The notes under the pieces were generated by a model, which had not been told where the DNA came from, searched no databases, and saw nothing but the letters and a program-made list of their open reading frames with translations. This document shows, piece by piece, positions 5,249-10,170 of a DNA stretch of 10,170 bases. The DNA comes from Planctomycetaceae bacterium UBA4732. Lineage in GTDB: Bacteria > Planctomycetota > Planctomycetia > Gemmatales > Gemmataceae. The stretch spans positions 5,364 through 15,533 of the forward strand of contig DHJA01000190.1 of the NCBI GenBank assembly GCA_002404095.1, read 5' to 3'. Made by a program: the position numbers and the translations under genes. Within the stretch, counting starts at the first letter, position 1. Each line of letters begins with the position of its first letter.

Positions 5249-5842
5249 ATGAAGAGGCTTTCGTTTTTCCCCGCCTTCGTGGCGGCCGCGGCCCTATGCG
5301 CCGTTACGGCCCTCGCGGCCGATGACGACCCGGATTACCAGAAGCTCGCCGACGCCGCCTCATGGGAGTGGCATCCCGAGCAGGCCAGCGTCCTTTACTC
5401 AACGATGACCTGTCCGAAAGAATACAAGGTGGAGATCGTTCGTCCGCCGAACACATTCGGCGACCTGACGATCCGCTTTTTCCAGGACGACAAGCTCTCC
5501 TGCGCGGTCAGCGGCCACGCCTACACGACGTTCATCATCGACGCGGGGGTGCTTTACTATGCGGACTACAGTCACTCCGGGACCGGCTGCGCCCTGGTCG
5601 CCTACGACCTGATAGCCCGGAAGCAGATGTGGAAGACCGACTTGGAAGGGATCGGGCCGATCGACCATTCCAGGTACACCAACCAGGTAATCGTACAAAT
5701 GGCGCCGGGATCGATCCTGGCGCCCAGAACGATCCTCGTGCGGGGCAACGAGGCGGCCGGTAAGTACATCGAATACGTGGACACGAAGACCCACAAGACA
5801 GTGGGCCACAAGATCTTCGAGAAGGGCTTCAAAGATAAATGA
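5249..5842 (+). CDS. Exported hypothetical protein encoded next to the Sec thioredoxin-like gene
   Basis: 197 residues from the ATG at 5249. A clear signal peptide (KR, then a hydrophobic core FFPAFVAAAALCAVTALA, cleavage near ALA-AD) is followed by a mainly beta-strand mature domain with three cysteines (in TMTCPKE, KLSCAVS and GTGCALV). GVLYYADYSHSGTGCALVAYDL and RKQMWKTDLEGIGPID resemble a blade of PQQ-type beta-propellers, but the protein is too short for a propeller. I cannot assign a function. GGAGGA (5239-5244) sits 4 nt before this ATG; an earlier in-frame GTG at 5216 would place 11 residues ahead of the signal peptide and is rejected. It starts 22 nt after the selenoprotein stop, so they are probably one operon, and the protein could be a partner or substrate in the same extracytoplasmic compartment. 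Confidence 0.75.
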   Translation: MKRLSFFPAFVAAAALCAVTALAADDDPDYQKLADAASWEWHPEQASVLYSTMTCPKEYKVEIVRPPNTFGDLTIRFFQDDKLSCAVSGHAYTTFIIDAGVLYYADYSHSGTGCALVAYDLIARKQMWKTDLEGIGPIDHSRYTNQVIVQMAPGSILAPRTILVRGNEAAGKYIEYVDTKTHKTVGHKIFEKGFKDK

Positions 5843-5854
5843 GGGTCGGACTAG

Positions 5855-5900
5855 CGAGCGGCGGCCGCGCAGGTTATGCACGGCCGCGCTCGGTTTGTTT
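5855..5900 (+). terminator. Rho-independent-like terminator after the exported selenoprotein operon
   Basis: CGAGCG (5855-5860) and CGGCCG (5862-5867), separated by one bulged G, pair with CGGCCG (5881-5886) and CGCTCG (5887-5892). This is a 12-bp GC stem around a 13-nt loop. The stem is followed by GTTTGTTT (5893-5900), an interrupted T-tract. It starts 12 nt after the stop codon. Confidence 0.55.
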
Positions 5901-5917
5901 CCTTATAATTTGGATCT
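5891..5917 (+). promoter_or_regulatory. bioA promoter with perfect TATAAT; nearly leaderless start
   Basis: TATAAT at 5904-5909 lies 8 nt before the bioA ATG (5918), so transcription would begin at about 5916-5918 and the mRNA would have little or no leader. No Shine-Dalgarno sequence is present. The -35 region overlaps the preceding terminator stem and has no good TTGACA match. The 20 bases 5891-5910 match the HAD-gene promoter motif at 17 positions. No BirA-type palindrome is visible. Confidence 0.55.
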
Positions 5918-7276
5918 ATGCCGACCCGCGAACAACTTGAGCAGTGGGATCGCGATCACGTCTGGCACCCGTTCACGCCCATGCAGGCGTACGCCGCCGA
6001 AAAACCGCTCATCATTGCCCGCGCGCACGGCTGCTTTCTCGTCGATCTCGACGGCCGTGAATACCTCGACGGCGTGTCGTCGCTGTGGTGCAACGTCCAC
6101 GGCCATTGCGTTCCCGAGATCGACGCCGCCGTCCGCGAACAACTCGACGCCGTGGCCCATAGCACGCTGCTCGGCATTTCCAACGTCCCCGCCATCCGCC
6201 TGGCGCGCCGCCTCGTTGAACTGGCCCCGCCTGGACTCAACCACGTCTTCTACTCCGATGACGGCGCTACCGCCGTTGAGGTCGCCCTGAAGATGGCGTT
6301 CCAGTATTGGCGGCAGGCGCCAGATCCCAGGCCGGCAAAGACGAAATTCCTGGCTTTGCAAGGGGCCTATCACGGCGATACGCTCGGCGATGTGAGCATC
6401 GGCGATCAGGCGCGATTTCATCACCTTTTCGCCCCTCTATTGTTTCCTACCTTGCGGGCGCCCAATCCTTATTGCTACCGCTGTCCTCTCGGATTGGAAC
6501 GGGCGCGCTGCCAGATCGACTGCGCTGATGCGCTAGCCGCCCTGGTGCGCGAACACGCGGACGAGCTAGCGGCGGTCGTGATTGAGCCGCTCGTGCAAGG
6601 AGCGGCCGGCATGATCGTCGCCCCGGAAGGCTATCTCAAACGGGTGCGCGAGGTCACGCGCCGGCATAACGTGCTGCTCATCGCCGACGAGGTGGCGGTC
6701 GGCTTCGGCCGAACCGGGACGATGTTCGCCTGCGCCCAAGAGGACGTGGCGCCCGATTTTCTCTGTGTGGCCAAAGGACTGACGGGAGGCTACCTGCCGC
6801 TGGCGGCGACATTGACTACCGATGAGGTATTCAATGCTTTCCTCGGGCCGGTGGACGCCGGGCGGACGTTCTTTCACGGCCACACCTATACAGGCAACCC
6901 GCTCGGCGCCGCCGCCGCCCTGGCCAGCATCGATTTGCTCATCGCGCCGCTTGGACTGCCGGCCCTTCCGACAAAAGTAGAGAGGCTGCGCTCGCATCTT
7001 AATCGTTTGCACGATCTGTCGATCGTTGGAGACGTGCGCCAAAAAGGGCTAATGGCCGGTATTGAGCTAGTAAAGGATAGGAAAACGAGACAACCCTTTT
7101 CGCCGCGTGAGCGTATGGGAGCGCGGGCATGTCATATGGCTCGCGAGCAGGGCGTCCTACTTCGGCCGTTGGGTGATGTAGTAGTGGTCATGCCGCCGTT
7201 GGCAATCGACGTTAATCTTCTGGACCGTCTCGGAGAAGTGCTTTACAATACCTTGAATATGCTTGGCAATAGGTAA
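5918..7276 (+). CDS. bioA: Adenosylmethionine-8-amino-7-oxononanoate aminotransferase
   Basis: A fold-type I PLP aminotransferase of biotin synthesis that converts KAPA to 7,8-diaminopelargonic acid (DAPA) in the cytoplasm, classically with SAM as amino donor. The 452 residues are slightly longer than the E. coli enzyme. Visible signatures are WHPFTPMQAY near the N-terminus, DGVSSLWCNVHGH, the phosphate-binding YSDDGATAVEVALK, GAYHGDT, the PLP-ring aspartate D257 in LIADEVAVGFGRTG, the Schiff-base lysine K286 in CVAKGLTGG, and the class III aminotransferase element FFHGHTYTGNPLGAAAA. The WHPFTPM and VSSLW elements are what distinguish BioA from other class III aminotransferases. A short Cys-containing insert (PYCYRCPLGLERARCQIDC, about 183-201) may be lineage-specific. 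The following bioD starts 4 nt after the stop, and the pair performs successive steps. Confidence 0.93.
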   Translation: MPTREQLEQWDRDHVWHPFTPMQAYAAEKPLIIARAHGCFLVDLDGREYLDGVSSLWCNVHGHCVPEIDAAVREQLDAVAHSTLLGISNVPAIRLARRLVELAPPGLNHVFYSDDGATAVEVALKMAFQYWRQAPDPRPAKTKFLALQGAYHGDTLGDVSIGDQARFHHLFAPLLFPTLRAPNPYCYRCPLGLERARCQIDCADALAALVREHADELAAVVIEPLVQGAAGMIVAPEGYLKRVREVTRRHNVLLIADEVAVGFGRTGTMFACAQEDVAPDFLCVAKGLTGGYLPLAATLTTDEVFNAFLGPVDAGRTFFHGHTYTGNPLGAAAALASIDLLIAPLGLPALPTKVERLRSHLNRLHDLSIVGDVRQKGLMAGIELVKDRKTRQPFSPRERMGARACHMAREQGVLLRPLGDVVVVMPPLAIDVNLLDRLGEVLYNTLNMLGNR

Positions 7277-7280
7277 CCCG

Positions 7281-7961
7281 ATGCGCGGCTTGTTCATCAC
7301 GGCGACCGATACAGGGGCCGGCAAAACATATGTTGCCGCCATGATCGCCCGAGCGCTGCGAGCACAAGGGACTGTCGTGCGGGCCTGCAAGCCCGTGGCG
7401 ACCGGGGCCGAGTGGATCGACGGCCGTTGGCTGAGCGAAGACACGCGGATTCTGGCCGACGCGACGGGTGATGAAGAGTACGACCAGATAACGCCGTGGG
7501 CCTTCCCGACGCCTGCTGCCCCACCGGTGGCCGCCCGGCTGGCAAAAGTTCAGCTGCGGCTCGACGAACTGGCGGCCGCCGTGCGGCGAAGAGCGACGCC
7601 AGGGACGCTGGTGCTAGTGGAAGGGATTGGCGGTCTGCTTTGTCCGCTTACGGATACGGAGACTGTGGCCGACATGGCGGTCGAGCTGGGCCTGCCCTTG
7701 CTCGTTGTCGCTCGTCGTTCGCTAGGAACGCTTAATCACACATTGTTGACGCTGGAAGCGGCCCAGGTCCGGCGGCTTCGGGTCGCTGGGGTGGTTGTAT
7801 GTGAGACGCATCCCGTGACGGGACCAGCCGAGGAAACCAACGTCGAGGAGCTGCGGCGCCGGATTGGCGTACCGCTTCTAGCGGTGATCCCGCACCGGAA
7901 GGAAGGGGCGCATTGGACGGCGCCCGTAGTGGACTGGGGCCGGCTGGCCGACTTCGCTTAA
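7281..7961 (+). CDS. bioD: ATP-dependent dethiobiotin synthetase
   Basis: Uses ATP and CO2 to close the ureido ring of DAPA, giving dethiobiotin, the step after BioA. The 226 residues match the family length. Visible motifs are the P-loop TATDTGAGKT (7-16, K15), the substrate lysine motif CKPVATG (36-42, K37), and VEGIGGLLCPLTD (E114, G117, G118), equivalent to the E. coli VEGAGG segment. The ATG at 7281 is preferred over an in-frame TTG at 7263 because it places the first beta strand directly at the N-terminus and does not overlap bioA. A weak SD-like AGGT (7271-7274) precedes it. The stop of bioA is 4 nt upstream, so translation is probably coupled. Confidence 0.92.
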   Translation: MRGLFITATDTGAGKTYVAAMIARALRAQGTVVRACKPVATGAEWIDGRWLSEDTRILADATGDEEYDQITPWAFPTPAAPPVAARLAKVQLRLDELAAAVRRRATPGTLVLVEGIGGLLCPLTDTETVADMAVELGLPLLVVARRSLGTLNHTLLTLEAAQVRRLRVAGVVVCETHPVTGPAEETNVEELRRRIGVPLLAVIPHRKEGAHWTAPVVDWGRLADFA

Positions 7962-8008
7962 TGTTCGTAATACCGGATAGGTAAAAGGTTTTTCTGGAGC
8001 GCGGCCGC

Positions 8009-9352
8009 ATGGCAACCGTGAATTTTCAGTGCGGGAACTGCAACAACCTTATGGCCGTCAGCGCTGAGTTCCTCGGCCAGCAGGTTCGCTGCCCGCATTG
8101 TCAGGCCGTGGTGGTCGCCCCCGCCGCGACCGCGCCGGCCGAACCTGGCCTGGCCGCCGGTGGGTTCTCGCCGCACAACGAACAGGACGACATCTTCGCC
8201 CCGCCAGAACCGACCGACGACCTATTCGGCCGTGCCGAAGCGCCTCGCGTCGAACTCCCGCCGACCCCTCATGAACCAGTCCTCGCACTGAACGGCGACG
8301 CCAATATGGCGGCGCCGGCCGCAGCCGCGCCGTTCGGATCGACGATGAGCTACGCTGGCCCAGAAACCGCGCCGTCCGCTTTGACCGGAACGGGCGCGAT
8401 TCCCTCCTGGATGGATTCTCCGCCTGCGCCGGCTGCCGCCGCCCCCTCGATTGCCACGGAACCTGCCCAGGAAGCTAACGAAGAGGTTATCCCGCACCTC
8501 ATTCGCCGTCCCCGCGACGGCGGCGGCTGGTTTGTCGGTCTGGTCGTCATCCCGCTGATCTCTTACGCCTTGTTAGCGACTGTCGCGGTCATTTTGCTCT
8601 GGTATCGTTTTCAGCAGGCGCCCCCGCCGCCGCCGAATCAGCTCGACACCTTGCCTTCCTTCGACCCCAACGATGAAGAACACAGTACGCACCTCCAGAT
8701 CAAGCAAAAAGCGCTCAACCGTATTCGGGGCATGGACGTCAAGATGGCGACAGGCCCGCTTCTTCCGGAACGGATCACACGACTCGGCGAGAAACTGCAA
8801 GTCGGCGATTTGGAAATTACGCCGCAAAGAGTAGACCGGCAAATCGTTTCGGTAGTCTCCAAAGGCTCCCAGCCGGAGCCTGGCCGTGGCCCTTCCCTGG
8901 TTTTGCACCTCAGACTGAAGAACATGTCGAGCAACGTGGTGTTTCAGCCGATGGACACCTTTTTCTACCGCAAATGGATGAGTAAAAGCGAGCAACCGCC
9001 TTTGACCATCCTCGAACTTGTTGAGGCGGCGCGCACGGTTCGATTTTTTGGCGGTCCCGCGGAGTACCACCCGCCGCCGCCGCCAAGCAACATCCACGCC
9101 CCCCTGCCACAGGAAGTGGACGGCGACCACGCTTCGCACGTGCTGCGACCGGGCGAAGTCATGGATACTTTCGTTTGCACGGACGGCGACGACAAGGCCG
9201 CGGTCGATGCCGTCGAGAACCATCACGGCAAGCTCTTGTGGCGCGTCCATCTGCGCTGCGGCATTATTACTTTAGATTCCCACCATTTGGTTCCGATTTC
9301 CTCCGTCGTCGGCGTTGAGTTTACGGACGACGATTATCGCAAAAGCAGTTGA
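8009..9352 (+). CDS. Zinc-ribbon, single-pass membrane protein with extracytoplasmic domain (hypothetical)
   Basis: 447 residues. A Cys4 zinc ribbon opens the protein: FQCGNC (C8, C11) and VRCPHC (C28, C31) around the FLGQQ turn, close to the ribbon of the protein at 2006-2542. A low-complexity Ala/Pro/acidic linker covers about 35-160. One strong transmembrane segment (about 175-198, WFVGLVVIPLISYALLATVAVILLWY) follows, then a Pro-rich hinge and a C-terminal domain of about 240 residues with alternating strands (LQVGDLEITPQRVDRQIVSV and later). By topology the ribbon would face the cytoplasm and the C-terminal domain the outside. The function is unknown; it could be a sensor or anchor. GGAG (7996-7999) is 9 nt before the ATG. 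It follows bioD by 47 bp and may be read from the bio promoter, but nothing links it to biotin. Confidence 0.75.
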   Translation: MATVNFQCGNCNNLMAVSAEFLGQQVRCPHCQAVVVAPAATAPAEPGLAAGGFSPHNEQDDIFAPPEPTDDLFGRAEAPRVELPPTPHEPVLALNGDANMAAPAAAAPFGSTMSYAGPETAPSALTGTGAIPSWMDSPPAPAAAAPSIATEPAQEANEEVIPHLIRRPRDGGGWFVGLVVIPLISYALLATVAVILLWYRFQQAPPPPPNQLDTLPSFDPNDEEHSTHLQIKQKALNRIRGMDVKMATGPLLPERITRLGEKLQVGDLEITPQRVDRQIVSVVSKGSQPEPGRGPSLVLHLRLKNMSSNVVFQPMDTFFYRKWMSKSEQPPLTILELVEAARTVRFFGGPAEYHPPPPPSNIHAPLPQEVDGDHASHVLRPGEVMDTFVCTDGDDKAAVDAVENHHGKLLWRVHLRCGIITLDSHHLVPISSVVGVEFTDDDYRKSS

Positions 9353-9730
9353 GCCGGCTCATAAGAGTCCCCCCCGGACTCAGGAGTACCTTCGCCCGGG
9401 GCTTTACTACAGTCGCCCAAGAGGCTCCAAGAACGAACCTGTCAGTGGCTTGAGTCTGGAGGCACATCCATGAAAATCGGGCAGCCTATTTTCCCCCCTT
9501 GCCGCTACGTTTCGTCGTGGATAGGATCAAGATCATATTCAGATAGTGAATAGTGGCATTGCCTTCGCAGGCGTGGCCGCTATTGATGAATATAAGGGAT
9601 CGCCCTAGCGGAGTTCAGACTGTCGCAGGCTTTTGTGTGCCGGCGCGGGCGAGTTTTTCGCTTCCCTTTGTCGTTATTTATCGCCCGTCTTCTTTAAGGA
9701 GTGGCGTCGTCCCAGAAACGGACGACCGTT
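9353..9730. other. Intergenic stretch of 378 bp without a confident gene
   Basis: A 6-bp hairpin GAGTCC / GGACTC around five C residues (9365-9381) lies 12 nt after the upstream stop and may be a weak terminator without a T-tract. A short ORF lies at 9470-9553. Weak promoter-like elements occur near 9559-9596 (TTGCCT, then TATTGA or TATAAG). AAGGAG at 9696-9701 is an isolated SD-like sequence too far from the Rrf2 ATG. I see no tRNA or known ncRNA. Confidence 0.5.
9470..9553 (+). CDS. Possible 27-residue small ORF or leader peptide
   Basis: The ATG at 9470 has a good SD (GGAGG, 9458-9462, 7-nt spacer) and runs to TAG at 9551-9553. The peptide is Ser-rich (MKIGQPIFPPCRYVSSWIGS, then RSYSDSE) and has no recognised similarity. 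Its support is only the SD and spacing, so it could be chance. Confidence 0.25.
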   Translation: MKIGQPIFPPCRYVSSWIGSRSYSDSE

Positions 9731-10138
9731 ATGAACATGAAACTGACCCGCGCATCCAGCTACGCCATCCATGCGGTGGCCTTCATGGCCCAGCAGAAGT
9801 CCAACGAAAAACCCATGGCTTCGCACAACATCGCGGCCGCCCGCACCATTCCGGAACGCTTCTTACTGAAGGTTCTCAAGCCGCTGGTTTCCGCCCGCGT
9901 ACTTCACTCCGTCAAGGGGCCAAACGGCGGCTATCGGCTGGCCAAGGCCGCCGACAAAATCACGCTGTTGGAGATCGTTGAAGCCGTGGACGGCCCCATC
10001 CGCGGCGTCGCGCCCTTTGAGGAAGAGGGCAACGGTCCACTCAACCACAAGCTCGAAGCGATCTGTAAGAAGGGCGCCGAGGCGATGCGCGCCCAATTGG
10101 AAAAGGTCACGGTCGCGGAACTGGCTGCCAAGAAGTAA
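9731..10138 (+). CDS. Rrf2-family transcriptional regulator lacking the Fe-S cysteine triad
   Basis: 135 residues from the ATG at 9731. The winged-helix signature of Rrf2/IscR proteins is clear: MKLTRASSYAIHAVAFMA at the N-terminus, the recognition helix region IPERFLLKVLKPLVSARV (40-57), and the wing KGPNGGYRLAKAADKITLLEIVEAVDGPI (62-90). IscR and NsrR have three clustered cysteines after this point; here only C112 remains, so a [2Fe-2S] or [4Fe-4S] cluster of the usual kind is unlikely and the signal sensed is unknown. ATGs at 9731 and 9737 are both possible. A GTG at 9701 overlaps its own SD-like AAGGAG and is rejected. Targets are not evident from the neighbours. Confidence 0.85.
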   Translation: MNMKLTRASSYAIHAVAFMAQQKSNEKPMASHNIAAARTIPERFLLKVLKPLVSARVLHSVKGPNGGYRLAKAADKITLLEIVEAVDGPIRGVAPFEEEGNGPLNHKLEAICKKGAEAMRAQLEKVTVAELAAKK

Positions 10139-10156
10139 GGAAGAGAAGAAAACCCT

Positions 10157-10170
10157 GGTTCCCACGCTCT
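10157..10170. repeat. Left arm of a second palindromic repeat family at the window edge
   Basis: GGTTCCCACGCTCT ends the window. I recall a widespread intergenic palindrome with arms GTTCCCACGC and GCGTGGGAAC around TCT or TCC, and these bases fit its left arm and loop. The architecture (stem ending CGC, TCY loop) resembles the repeats at 1898 and 4069. The right arm is outside the window. Confidence 0.45.

Noticed and set aside
7263..7280. TTG 7263 as the bioD start
   Set aside because: It overlaps the end of bioA and adds six residues before the conserved N-terminal strand; ATG 7281 fits better.

Overview
The window is GC-rich, gene-dense chromosomal DNA. It most resembles a planctomycete, probably of the Gemmata/Gemmataceae type. 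This is inferred from three things: zinc-ribbon proteins of the MJ0042 style fused to membrane segments, short palindromic CTCGC/GCGAG repeats between genes, and two genes interrupted by in-frame TGA codons that look like selenocysteine codons. No rRNA, tRNA, CRISPR array, transposase or prophage gene is visible.

Layout, left to right. (1) 1-1892: a truncated repeat hairpin, an NAD-type isocitrate dehydrogenase with a TTG start, and an exported SAM-dependent methyltransferase. (2) 1898-2941: three repeat hairpins, a zinc-ribbon/membrane protein, and a convergent Cys-rich conserved hypothetical gene on the minus strand whose stop codon directly abuts it. (3) 3010-4062: a HAD phosphatase followed 9 nt later by a small ArsC/Spx-like thioredoxin-fold gene with an in-frame TGA. 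(4) 4069-4118: a second set of repeat hairpins. (5) 4261-5842: an exported thioredoxin-like protein, also with an in-frame TGA, followed by an exported hypothetical protein and a terminator-like hairpin. (6) 5918-7961: bioA and bioD, the biotin pair. (7) 8009-9352: a zinc-ribbon single-pass membrane protein. (8) 9353-9730: a 378-bp stretch without a confident gene. (9) 9731-10138: an Rrf2-type regulator, with the left arm of a different palindromic repeat at the window edge.

The main discovery is the pair of probable selenoprotein genes within 1.5 kb. In each, a strong Shine-Dalgarno sequence and ATG lie upstream of the TGA and the frame stays open on both sides. The TGA falls where thioredoxin-fold relatives carry the first, nucleophilic Cys. 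A stem-loop with a G in its apical loop follows about 20 nt downstream, as in bacterial SECIS elements. One protein is predicted cytoplasmic (Sec-x-x-Cys), the other exported (Sec-Asn-Asn-Ala). A standard gene caller would cut the first to its C-terminal 106 codons and split the second in two. Elsewhere in the window TGA ends several genes normally, so this is not a global change of code.

The other genes are mostly housekeeping (isocitrate dehydrogenase, biotin synthesis) or lineage-specific proteins of unknown role.
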